Assembly: GCA_002746415.1 (NCBI GenBank)
Contig: NVXD01000006.1
Location: 1 to 64,000, forward strand
DNA from: Flavobacteriaceae bacterium
GTDB taxonomy: Bacteria; Bacteroidota; Bacteroidia; Flavobacteriales; Flavobacteriaceae
Direction: 5' to 3'
DNA: 64,000 nt
The notes beneath the pieces are model-generated. The model saw nothing but the letters and a program-made list of their open reading frames with translations, was not told the origin of the DNA and did not search any database. Shown here piece by piece: positions 8,270 through 16,089 of this stretch. The first letter of the stretch is position 1. Each line of letters starts with the position of its first letter. A program made the translations under genes and the position numbers.

Positions 8270-8308
8270 TCATTTTGATTTAGCCTGTAAGAGCGATGAG
8301 AAATCTAG
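8270..8308. repeat. Degenerate arm of the dispersed repeat
   Basis: TCATTTTGA...GATGAGAAATCT resembles one forward arm of the GTCATTTCGA...GAGAAATCT repeat with several substitutions. It covers the ATG at 8296, which argues that the longer reading frame starting there is fortuitous and that the lipoprotein begins at 8353. Confidence 0.5.
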
Positions 8309-8352
8309 CGCTGATTTTTTTACTATATTCACTGATATTAAGTAATTTAGAG

Positions 8353-8799
8353 ATGAATAAAATAGGGTTTGGAATTGTTGTCATCAGTGTTTTCATAATG
8401 ATTTCCTGTAAATCACAAAAAGTAAGCAGCCAAGGAAGTGAGGAAAGCCCTAGCTTAAATTATAATGTAGAATCGCCTAGTAGCCATGCACAGGTTGTAA
8501 ATGATACCAAAGCGGATAGGGACTTAACTCATTATTTAAGGGGAGTTTCAGGAGTTCGGGTAGTAGGAAATGGTGCTAATGCAGAAATAACAATTAGAGG
8601 TAATAACTCCTTGAATTTATCTAATGAACCGCTATATATATTAAATGGACAACAGTATTATGGATCTTTTGCATCCTTATATGAACTAGTACCGCCAGAT
8701 CAAATAAAGTCGGTTACGGTTTTAAAAGACGCCGGTACTTTAGGAATTTATGGCTCTAATGCTGTTAATGGCGTAATTGAAATAATTACAGCTAACTAA
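8353..8799 (+). CDS. Lipoprotein with an isolated TonB-receptor plug domain, second copy
   Basis: From the ATG at 8353 this is a 148-residue lipoprotein with a clean signal and lipobox MISC (Cys19). An in-frame ATG at 8296 would add 19 residues and a second hydrophobic stretch, but it lies in a repeat remnant. One plug domain follows: 'LTHYLRGVSGVRV', 'ITIRGNNSL', 'PLYILNGQ', 'IYGSNAVNGVIEI'. It is paralogous to 476-892, with the same length and same lack of a barrel. It is convergent with the NIF3 gene, 7 bases from its end. Function unknown. Confidence 0.8.
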   Translation: MNKIGFGIVVISVFIMISCKSQKVSSQGSEESPSLNYNVESPSSHAQVVNDTKADRDLTHYLRGVSGVRVVGNGANAEITIRGNNSLNLSNEPLYILNGQQYYGSFASLYELVPPDQIKSVTVLKDAGTLGIYGSNAVNGVIEIITAN

Positions 8800-8806
8800 T
8801 AAAAAA

Positions 8807-9673
8807 TTATTGTGGAGTCCAAAATGGATCACCCGCAGGAACAAATTCAATTGGCACTTCTGAGATGAAGTTTTTAAGCCATTCTGCACAGTAGTCCATT
8901 CCTGCTTCTTCAGAATTAGCATGTCCTATGATGATCAACGCTTTCTTTTTACCTAAGGTTACGGCATCACGTACATATTCCACTGTCTCCCATTCATGTG
9001 TTTCTCCTATTACAAGAACTTCCACATCATCTCTTTGTAGGCTTCTAATTTGAGAAGTACTTCCTGCTGCCCCCAACACCAAACCAACATTGGTAATGTT
9101 CAATTCTGGATTTCCTACAATGCGAATCGTCGGCGTATTAAATGTTGTTTTTAATTGACTTCCCAATTCAGCGACGGTTAGTTTTGGTAATTTATTAATG
9201 TATGGACGTTGGTTTTGCTCGTAATCAGCCCATCCCAATTTGCTTATGATTCCTTTAAAAATACCATCAGGGGATGTTTGGTGAATGTGGTCGTGAAACC
9301 TAAAAACCACTAATCCATTGTCTTTAATATATTTTTTCTTTGCAGCTACAATGGGATCGCCTTCAAATTGATTAGTAGTGTCATAATGATTGTAAAAGGT
9401 GGGTTCATGGGTGATAATCATATTCAACCCCTTTGCCTTTGCCTTTTTCAAAACATCTAATGTGGCTAAAAATGTAGTGGCTATTCCTGTTATTTCTGAA
9501 TCTGAACTCCCCCCCTTGAATGTATCCACTGTTTCTTCATTCCACGTAGTAGTTATGTTATTTTTAATACGATGAACTACTGTTTCAGCAGTTAGAGTTG
9601 TTTGCGCTTGCCCATTGCAACATAATAACAATAAACTGAAAAGGAACAATACGGAGTAGTTAGGTTTTTTCAT
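8807..9673 (-). CDS. Secreted NIF3-like dinuclear metal-centre protein
   Basis: A 288-residue protein of the NIF3/YbgI family carrying a signal peptide (about 1-23, ending GQAQ), which is unusual because most family members are cytoplasmic. Metal-site motifs are visible: 'IITHEPTFYNH' near residue 90 and the C-terminal 'GHANSEEAG', matching the two His/Glu clusters that bind a di-metal centre. It is the last gene of a three-gene unit (ThuA, esterase, NIF3) with 3-base gaps. It may be a periplasmic metal-dependent hydrolase acting on the product of its neighbours; this is inference. Confidence 0.85.
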   Translation of the reverse strand: MKKPNYSVLFLFSLLLLCCNGQAQTTLTAETVVHRIKNNITTTWNEETVDTFKGGSSDSEITGIATTFLATLDVLKKAKAKGLNMIITHEPTFYNHYDTTNQFEGDPIVAAKKKYIKDNGLVVFRFHDHIHQTSPDGIFKGIISKLGWADYEQNQRPYINKLPKLTVAELGSQLKTTFNTPTIRIVGNPELNITNVGLVLGAAGSTSQIRSLQRDDVEVLVIGETHEWETVEYVRDAVTLGKKKALIIIGHANSEEAGMDYCAEWLKNFISEVPIEFVPAGDPFWTPQ

Positions 9674-9676
9674 AAA

Positions 9677-10555
9677 CTAGTTTGTAAGTACTTGCTTCAA
9701 AAAGGCAACTATTTTTTGTGTGAATTCGGGCTGATAATAATCTGGTGAGCCATGTCCTGCTCCATGAATCACTTCAAAATGTACAGTAACTCCGGCTTTC
9801 TTTAAAGCCGCATGCAGCTCATGTGCCTGATTGATGGGAACTTGATTGTCCTGATCTCCATGTGCTATAAACATTGGTGGGTCTGTAGCATCTACCTGAT
9901 ACACAGGACTTGCTAATTTTGCCAATTCAGGTACTTGATCTACAGGTCTTCCTAACAATAATGCCAATGCTGGAGCCCTAACACTGATACCATGTGGTGT
10001 GGATTGGTTTAGAATAGTCAAAAAATTGGTTGGACCGTATAAATCTACCGTAGCCTGTACATCAGAACTTGTGTTGAGATGATTTCCCAAAGTTCCCTCT
10101 AATTCCGTATTCCCATTAACAGTACCTATTAAAGCAGCCAGATGACCACCAGCCGAAGAACCGGCAATAATTATTTTATCAGCATTGTAGCCGTATTGTT
10201 TTGCATTGGCCTGTAAATATCTAATAGCGGCTTTTATATCATGAATCATGGCAGGGAAAGCTGCTTCTATACTCAGCCTATAATCAACACTAGCTATGGC
10301 ATAACCATTTTCTAAAAGTCCTTTGGGAGGATTCTCTTTTGAGCCAGAATGCCAAGCGCCACCATGTACCCATACTACCAAATAAGGATTTGGATTGCTT
10401 TGTGGGAGATATACATCAACCAATAATTTACGTCCTACAACTTCGGCATAGACCACGTCTTTATATTCTTGTCCAAATGCAATTAGGCCTGTAAAAAGAA
10501 GGACATACCTTATTTTTACAAGCCTAATTTGTTTTAATTTCTGTTGAAATCCCAA
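9677..10555 (-). CDS. Secreted alpha/beta hydrolase (BD-FAE/esterase-lipase type)
   Basis: A 292-residue alpha/beta hydrolase. 'VWVHGGAWHSGS' is the oxyanion-hole HGG motif, 'GSSAGG' (G-x-S-x-G) holds the nucleophile Ser, and the C-terminal 'HGDQDNQVP' and 'GAGHGS' supply the Asp and His. The N-terminus (about 30 residues) is basic then hydrophobic, consistent with a signal peptide. Sandwiched with 3-base gaps between ThuA and NIF3 genes, so co-transcribed. Substrate could be an acetylated or feruloylated carbohydrate; family alone does not tell. Confidence 0.85.
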   Translation of the reverse strand: MGFQQKLKQIRLVKIRYVLLFTGLIAFGQEYKDVVYAEVVGRKLLVDVYLPQSNPNPYLVVWVHGGAWHSGSKENPPKGLLENGYAIASVDYRLSIEAAFPAMIHDIKAAIRYLQANAKQYGYNADKIIIAGSSAGGHLAALIGTVNGNTELEGTLGNHLNTSSDVQATVDLYGPTNFLTILNQSTPHGISVRAPALALLLGRPVDQVPELAKLASPVYQVDATDPPMFIAHGDQDNQVPINQAHELHAALKKAGVTVHFEVIHGAGHGSPDYYQPEFTQKIVAFLKQVLTN

Positions 10556-10558
10556 AAC

Positions 10559-11323
10559 TTATTCTTTAATTCCTTTTCCTGTTGCCGCCCAATAGATGCC
10601 TCCATATAAATGTTGTAAAAACCAAGGTTCTGCATAAACGGCTTCAATATGTCCCAGCCCCGTATAGAAAGCCCTGCCTCCATCATAATCATGATACCAT
10701 GCTATGGGGTGGTACCCCATGCCGTTCCCAACTTTATCTCCCCACTTTGCATAGGGCTTGTATGATGTTTCATCAATGGTTAAAAGTACTTTTAAGTCTT
10801 TTGCATATTCCTCCTCTTTAAATTCATACCATTCATCTGTCCACATAAATCGCTTGGGAAAAGCTTCCATTCCTGGAAAATTATAATCTTGTACATCTAA
10901 CATTGCAGTTTGTTGTGCAGGATGGATTTTAAACATTTTACCAACCAATGCATTGTACCAAGGCCAATCATACTCAGTGTCGGAAGCTGAGTGAATACCC
11001 ACAAACCCTTTTCCTGACTGTATAAACTTCTCAAATACAGCTTGTTGCTCATCATTTAATATGTCTTCTGTGGTGTTCAAAAAAATGACCACATCAATAT
11101 CTTCTAGAAATTTATCATTAAAGCGTCTTTCATCCTCATTCCAAATGAGTTCAAAATTATGACGATCAGCCAATTTTCTTATCCCATCTACTCCAGCATT
11201 AATAGATTCATGGTGAAAGCCATCGGTTTTCGTAAATAAAAAGGCCTTGAATTGTTGGGAATAAGCCTGTAGCCCAAATAGCATGCAAATGCCAAGGGTA
11301 ACACTAGTTTTTATGATGTTCAT
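10559..11323 (-). CDS. Secreted ThuA-domain protein
   Basis: A 254-residue protein: signal peptide about 1-22, then one ThuA domain (class I glutamine amidotransferase-like fold) with 'FLFTKTDGFHHES', 'DVVIFLNTTEDIL', 'GKGFVGIHSASDTEYDW' and 'YHPIAWYHDYDGGRAFYTGLGH'. ThuA proteins are linked to trehalose and other disaccharide catabolism through 3-keto intermediates, which fits the trehalase and DUF1080 genes nearby. First gene of ThuA-esterase-NIF3. The leader motif AACCAACCA (11328-11336) is 4 bases before the ATG. Confidence 0.9.
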   Translation of the reverse strand: MNIIKTSVTLGICMLFGLQAYSQQFKAFLFTKTDGFHHESINAGVDGIRKLADRHNFELIWNEDERRFNDKFLEDIDVVIFLNTTEDILNDEQQAVFEKFIQSGKGFVGIHSASDTEYDWPWYNALVGKMFKIHPAQQTAMLDVQDYNFPGMEAFPKRFMWTDEWYEFKEEEYAKDLKVLLTIDETSYKPYAKWGDKVGNGMGYHPIAWYHDYDGGRAFYTGLGHIEAVYAEPWFLQHLYGGIYWAATGKGIKE

Positions 11324-11327
11324 AATA

Positions 11328-11336
11328 TTGGTTGGT
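11328..11336 (-). promoter_or_regulatory. AACCAACCA leader motif (ThuA gene)
   Basis: AACCAACCA on the minus strand, 4 bases upstream of the ThuA ATG. It is embedded in a repetitive A/C-rich leader with additional CCAAAACC units. Confidence 0.3.
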
Positions 11337-11411
11337 TTTGGTTGTTATAAATATGTAATTAATGGTATCAAGTTCAAAATTTCCAACTTCGAACGTCTAA
11401 CCTCAAACTTT

Positions 11412-12440
11412 CTAATGATGATGGTCAGAATTATGGTAGTGTTCTTTGATTAGGTCTCTACCAAAATCTCCATTATAATCACGCCAAACTGCATGGATGT
11501 GATTGGCTCCATTTTGGGAATTATCAAACTCTATTAAAAAAGTTTTCCCTTGAATTCTGTAGTAATGCGCTTCTCCTAATGCTTTAGCCCCTGCCCATGC
11601 AAAGTAAATATCTCCTAATTCTTCAGCTTCAATTTTGGTGCCACGTACTACAGCAATTTTAGCTGGTGCGGATGAAAGGTACTCGTTCACCAACTGAAAA
11701 AGAAGTTTTTGCTGTATTGCGGTCATGCTCGAAACAGCAAGTCCTTCATTACCCAAATGATTTATTTCAGTTTTGTTTAAAGATAGGATATCATTAAATG
11801 TTGTATCCTGAATAATGGCCGTTTCTTGTTGTTGTGCATCAAGTAGATTAATCAATTCTAATCCTAAATCTTCTTCCTTTACCAAGGACCGACGCCCCTT
11901 TCTGGGACCTTCCATTACAATTCCTGGATTGGCTCCAAAGAACATAGGAACATAACTGACTTCATCTCCATCTATAGTAAAGTTCAAGGATACATGATGC
12001 CCTTCAAAGGCCCAACTCCAAGGTTCACTAGTATTTGGTTCCCCATAAAAGGTAGTGTAATATTTACCAGTATTTCGATACTCACGGTCATTAGTCAAGT
12101 CACCCAAGATGCCTTCCACTTCAATAGCTCCCATGGTTTTGTCATAACCACTTTTACTAAGATAAGTTTGCAATAATTCATGAACCAATTCTTTTTGGGA
12201 ATCAGTCAATTCATTTAAAGGGATACCTTCACGTTTGAACATTGTCCAAGGAAAAAAATGCCAATCGGATCTGAGGGAATCATTTTGTTTCAATAATGCT
12301 TTAGTTTTTTGACCTGCATCTAAAGCGTTTAAAAAACGAGTAGCAATGTCATCTGTAGCAGTTGGGGTTTCTTTCTTTTTTTGTGCGCAGCCAGTGTTTA
12401 AAAGTAGGGCACATACCAAAAGAGTAATAAGGTGTTTCAT
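11412..12440 (-). CDS. DUF3500 lipoprotein
   Basis: A 342-residue lipoprotein (lipobox NTGC, Cys18) with a DUF3500 domain over almost the full length: 'WHFFPWTMFKREGIPL', 'YYTTFYGEPN', 'WSWAFEGHHVSLNFT', 'FFGANPGIV', and near the C-terminus 'IEFDNSQNGANHIHAVWRDYNGDFG' followed by a His-rich tail. Biochemical function of DUF3500 is not established as far as I know; it often occurs with sugar-catabolic genes. It shares the AACCAACCA leader (12442-12450, 1 base before the ATG) with the ThuA and DUF1080 genes, suggesting joint control. Confidence 0.85.
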   Translation of the reverse strand: MKHLITLLVCALLLNTGCAQKKKETPTATDDIATRFLNALDAGQKTKALLKQNDSLRSDWHFFPWTMFKREGIPLNELTDSQKELVHELLQTYLSKSGYDKTMGAIEVEGILGDLTNDREYRNTGKYYTTFYGEPNTSEPWSWAFEGHHVSLNFTIDGDEVSYVPMFFGANPGIVMEGPRKGRRSLVKEEDLGLELINLLDAQQQETAIIQDTTFNDILSLNKTEINHLGNEGLAVSSMTAIQQKLLFQLVNEYLSSAPAKIAVVRGTKIEAEELGDIYFAWAGAKALGEAHYYRIQGKTFLIEFDNSQNGANHIHAVWRDYNGDFGRDLIKEHYHNSDHHH

Positions 12441-12441
12441 G

Positions 12442-12450
12442 TGGTTGGTT
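12442..12450 (-). promoter_or_regulatory. AACCAACCA leader motif (DUF3500 gene)
   Basis: On the minus strand AACCAACCA ends one base before the ATG of the DUF3500 gene. It is the same motif as at 8135, 11328 and 54420. Confidence 0.3.
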
Positions 12451-12532
12451 TATTGGATGTTAAAATGAATTTGAAAATACAAGTTAGTTCATTAGACCCT
12501 AACATGATTGAATTTAAATCTTCTTTAACATT

Positions 12533-13750
12533 TTATCTTTTCAACATGAAATACCCGTTAGAAATATTGCCATCTTCCAAATTTGCAATATACCAGTAGG
12601 AACCAGAATCCATTTCTTTTCCTTTATAGAAACCATCCCAAGACTGACCCTCATTTAGTTGCTTTAGTATTTTGCCATACCTGTCAAATATAAATACATG
12701 AGCTAAGGGTGCTTCTGGATTGACTTCTATTGCCCAAAAATCATTTATCCCGTCATTATTTGGGGTGAAGAATTTTGGCACATCTAATACAGATAAAACC
12801 ACCAGAATACCCTCGATAGTAAAGGAGTATCGAATGCAGCTTAGGTTTTTTTCTTTATCATTATAGGGTGTAATCGTCACAACAATGCGATGCCCTTCTG
12901 GAAGCGGTTCGTTAAAAGTAAAAGAAGTAGTATCGCCCACATCTAAAGTATCTATTATGTCTACACCTCCTGATCTAGTGCCAACAGATAATATATAACC
13001 TGTGGCTTTTGGGACGGCGGTCCATGACAAATTAGTAGTTGTAGCCACATTAACAGCTCTATTTTCGGGCATTATCAATTGGGTGCATTCCAAGGGTATA
13101 GGCCCCTCTCCGGTAGTAAAAGAGATTGCGGTGCACCCAGTAGCTGGTCCAAAATCATTATAGGGTATGATGGTCACATAATACAAGGTATTTGGTTTGA
13201 AATCTGGCGGTTTATAATTGGTCCCATTTCCAACATCTACATTATCCAAGTGACGCGAACCGCCAATAAAATTTTCCTCAATAATCATTCTATACCCCGT
13301 AGCACTAAAATCTCTTATCCATGTAATGTTGTTGGTTATTGGGGTTAAAGTGGCAGTGTCCGTTGGGTCTATAATATTTGTACACAAAGGAGGCATTATT
13401 GCTCTGGTACTAAATCTTTCTTCAGAACAATCCACTGCTAATCCAAAGCTATTGGCTGGAATAATTGTAATATAAATGGAACTAACTGCTGGTAAATCTA
13501 CTGGAAATACATATGAAGTTACATTGCCAACATTTACGTTATTCGCAATATCTGTTAAACCAGTTGAAGTACCCACATTTAAATAATATGTGGTTGCTGT
13601 CGGAGAAGCATTCCACTGTATGGTAACGTCTACAGGGACATTAAACTCAGTATCAACAGGGAAATTTAGTTGAGTACACACAGGAACTTGGGTGTAACCC
13701 TTTAAAAAAAGAACCCCCATTAGCACACAAAAAAAGACCTTCAACTTCAT
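12533..13750 (-). CDS. Secreted fibronectin-III-like protein with type B T9SS sorting domain
   Basis: A 405-residue protein with a signal peptide (about 1-20) and three repeated beta-sandwich modules of about 100 residues. Each opens with 'C-x-x-[LI]-x-x-P' and contains 'VGxxTS/NY' and 'ITPYND/ITPANS'. The last about 85 residues are a CHU_C/type B sorting domain ('VPKFFTPNNDGINDFW', 'IFDRYGKILKQL', 'WDGFYKGKEMDSGSYWY'), targeting the protein for T9SS secretion. It follows the trehalase gene by 16 bases. Likely an extracellular adhesive or carbohydrate-associated protein. Confidence 0.88.
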   Translation of the reverse strand: MKLKVFFCVLMGVLFLKGYTQVPVCTQLNFPVDTEFNVPVDVTIQWNASPTATTYYLNVGTSTGLTDIANNVNVGNVTSYVFPVDLPAVSSIYITIIPANSFGLAVDCSEERFSTRAIMPPLCTNIIDPTDTATLTPITNNITWIRDFSATGYRMIIEENFIGGSRHLDNVDVGNGTNYKPPDFKPNTLYYVTIIPYNDFGPATGCTAISFTTGEGPIPLECTQLIMPENRAVNVATTTNLSWTAVPKATGYILSVGTRSGGVDIIDTLDVGDTTSFTFNEPLPEGHRIVVTITPYNDKEKNLSCIRYSFTIEGILVVLSVLDVPKFFTPNNDGINDFWAIEVNPEAPLAHVFIFDRYGKILKQLNEGQSWDGFYKGKEMDSGSYWYIANLEDGNISNGYFMLKR

Positions 13751-13766
13751 TCGCTATATCCTACAT

Positions 13767-15350
13767 TTATTCCTCCATATTATCTAGTAACTTTTTAAAA
13801 CCAAGAGCAACCCCATTGGTCCATCCAAATCCATCCTGTGTCTTGTATTCCCCACCACCAGAAAGAAGGCTAGTATCGGCTACATTATACTTTTCCATCA
13901 TTTTACCAGTGTTCTTGTAAACTAGTTCATTGATATGTAACCAACGCTCCATAATTTCTTTGGCTTCTTGGTCATAACCGTAATTCAATAGGCCATTTAC
14001 AGCAATCCACTGTAAAGGTGCCCACCCATTGGGCGCATCCCATTGTTGTCCTGTATTCTTTAAGGTCGTTAACAAACCTCCATCCTTTAGGAAGTCGGTC
14101 ATAATGCGATTCCTTACACCTTCAGCCTGGTTTTCTGATGCCAATTTGAAGAAAAGAGGATATGCCGCAGCAAGTGTCAATTCATCTGTGGTAGTATTTA
14201 ATTCAAAATCATAGTCCATAAAAAATGCTAATTCTTCATCCCAAAGAAGGTCTAGAATAGCACCTTTTCTATCAGCTGCTTTTTGGTTGTACCTAGTTTC
14301 ATTTTCTTGTTCTCCTTTAAGACCATATCCTTCTGCAATTTTTTCTTCCATAAAATACAACAGACAATTAAGGTCGATTGGTAGCATCGTGGTAGTCGTA
14401 GTAGAGCCAAAATCATCATCTGCTCCATACCATCTACTGGAGTAATCCCAACCAGATGCTGCTCCAGCTCTTAAATTAGAGTATAGTGCTTCTTTTTCTG
14501 CCATAGTATGTAATTCACTTGCCAAGTGTACATCTTCCTTATAGGCCTCAGGTCTGGGGCTGTGTTTTTTGTCCCAATACCTGTTTAAAACCAAATTGTT
14601 ATCCATTTGTACAACATGTTTATTGGCTTTCAATAAAGCATTGAGTTCCGTTGTTCCAGACATCCAAAACTCATACTCTTTTACAACTGTGGGAAGATAT
14701 TCAACAAGCAACATGCTATCTTTTCTGGACAATGCATCGACCATCAATGTATAAAATGGGGGTTGTGAACGAGACAAATAATAATTTCTTGTACCATTCG
14801 GTATAAAACCGATAGTGTCAATGAGGTGTGCAAAATTATTCACCATATTGGTTGCAAGTTTCTCTTGATTATCAGCCAAAAGCCCTTCCATTGTAAAATA
14901 ACTGTCCCAATAGTAGATTTCTTGAAAACGTCCTCCAGGAACTACATATTCGTATGGCAGTGTAATTCTTGAAGAATATGGAAATATAGCATCAGGTTGT
15001 CTTGTTAAATCATCCCACATACTGCTGATATGTTCGTACATGGTCTTGGTGGTGTCGGTCTTAAATTCCGCACTTTCCATAGTATTTGTTTTAAAGTATT
15101 CTTTAACAAAAACAGTCAGATTAAAGTTTTCATCTGCTTTTTTCTTTTCATAGATGGAAATTAATTCCAGATGTGACTTTAGGGGCAACAGATCTACAAA
15201 TGTTTTAGAATCTTCATAGATACCAGACGTTTGAATATCCATGAACAATTGCGATTCATAAAAATCAACTTCCACCAATTCAGGAGGAGCTTCTTTGCAA
15301 CTAAGAACTAAGACAAAGATGAATAAAAGTGTTGTATGCAGTGTTTTCAT
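13767..15350 (-). CDS. treA: Trehalase (GH37) lipoprotein
   Basis: A 527-residue lipoprotein (lipobox VLSC, Cys18) hydrolysing trehalose to two glucose. Both family signatures are present: PGGRFQEIYYWDSY at 138-151 and QQWDAPNGWAP at about 435-445. The general acid Asp is in 'SGWDYSSRW' (about 302) and the base Glu in 'GGGEYKTQDGFGWTNG' near the C-terminus. Length matches periplasmic trehalases. It is divergent from the GntR gene, whose operator lies 62-73 bases upstream, so the regulator may control both. The T9SS gene follows closely and may be in the same unit. Confidence 0.95.
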   Translation of the reverse strand: MKTLHTTLLFIFVLVLSCKEAPPELVEVDFYESQLFMDIQTSGIYEDSKTFVDLLPLKSHLELISIYEKKKADENFNLTVFVKEYFKTNTMESAEFKTDTTKTMYEHISSMWDDLTRQPDAIFPYSSRITLPYEYVVPGGRFQEIYYWDSYFTMEGLLADNQEKLATNMVNNFAHLIDTIGFIPNGTRNYYLSRSQPPFYTLMVDALSRKDSMLLVEYLPTVVKEYEFWMSGTTELNALLKANKHVVQMDNNLVLNRYWDKKHSPRPEAYKEDVHLASELHTMAEKEALYSNLRAGAASGWDYSSRWYGADDDFGSTTTTTMLPIDLNCLLYFMEEKIAEGYGLKGEQENETRYNQKAADRKGAILDLLWDEELAFFMDYDFELNTTTDELTLAAAYPLFFKLASENQAEGVRNRIMTDFLKDGGLLTTLKNTGQQWDAPNGWAPLQWIAVNGLLNYGYDQEAKEIMERWLHINELVYKNTGKMMEKYNVADTSLLSGGGEYKTQDGFGWTNGVALGFKKLLDNMEE

Positions 15351-15403
15351 GAGATGAAATTAGAATGTTAAATATAATGCATATTTTGAAAGCGAGATAC
15401 TGA

Positions 15404-15435
15404 TTTGTATAATCGTATACGATATGCTATTTTTG
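15404..15435 (+). promoter_or_regulatory. GntR promoter with embedded palindromic operator
   Basis: A -33 TTTG (15404-15407) and a -7 TATTTTTG (15428-15435) are spaced by 20 bases, a consensus Bacteroidota promoter. The spacer contains the perfect 12-base palindrome ATCGTATACGAT (15412-15423). Its GTATAC core is typical of FCD-type GntR operators. Bound regulator would block its own promoter and sits close to the divergent trehalase start. The -7 element ends only 4 bases before the ATG, so the leader is very short or absent. Confidence 0.7.
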
Positions 15436-15439
15436 AATC

Positions 15440-16078
15440 ATGGTTGATAAAATAATTATTAGAGATCAAGTGCGCAAACATCTATTAGAACGGATGCAAG
15501 CAGGGGAATTGCACTTAGGAAAAACGATTAATCTCGCAGCTTTGTCCAGACATTTGGATGTTAGCGTAACCCCTATTCGCGAAGCACTAACCCAATTGCA
15601 ACAATCACAAATTATTGAGGCTGTTCCCAACAGGGGGTTTATCATTGCAAAGCTAGACATTCTTGAAGCCAAGAACCTGTATGAGCTTGTAGCAAATATG
15701 GAGGCATTGGCTTTGGAAGAATCAGATTTTGATGCCTTGGCAATAACTGAGTTGAAACAACAGCAAATAATCTTTCATAATGCTAACAATGCCTTGGAGC
15801 AAGTAAATGCTGATTTAAAATTTCATTATTTACTTACTTGCAATTACAAGAACAAAATGGCACAACGAATTCTTTTGGATTTAAAAACCAGAATATTTTT
15901 TTACGAAAAAGAGTTGGCAAGGGAGGTTAGCTTTTATAAAAATGCCCATAATCAGCATCATTCTATCATTTCCGCTATAGAAGAGAACAACAGCCCTACT
16001 GCTGGATTGATTTTAAAGATGAACTGGTTGCAAAGCTTAGGCTATATTCAGAAATTATTGGAACCAGTTGCTGTTTAA
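15440..16078 (+). CDS. GntR-family (FCD-type) transcriptional regulator
   Basis: A 212-residue protein: N-terminal GntR winged helix (about 10-70, with 'NLAALSRHLDVSVTPIREALTQL') followed by an all-helical FCD effector domain (about 80-205). FCD regulators usually bind small carboxylates or sugar acids. It is divergent from trehalase and carries a perfect palindrome in its own promoter, so autoregulation and control of the trehalase unit are likely. The effector is unknown. Confidence 0.9.
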   Translation: MVDKIIIRDQVRKHLLERMQAGELHLGKTINLAALSRHLDVSVTPIREALTQLQQSQIIEAVPNRGFIIAKLDILEAKNLYELVANMEALALEESDFDALAITELKQQQIIFHNANNALEQVNADLKFHYLLTCNYKNKMAQRILLDLKTRIFFYEKELAREVSFYKNAHNQHHSIISAIEENNSPTAGLILKMNWLQSLGYIQKLLEPVAV

Positions 16079-16089
16079 TACTTTTTATT

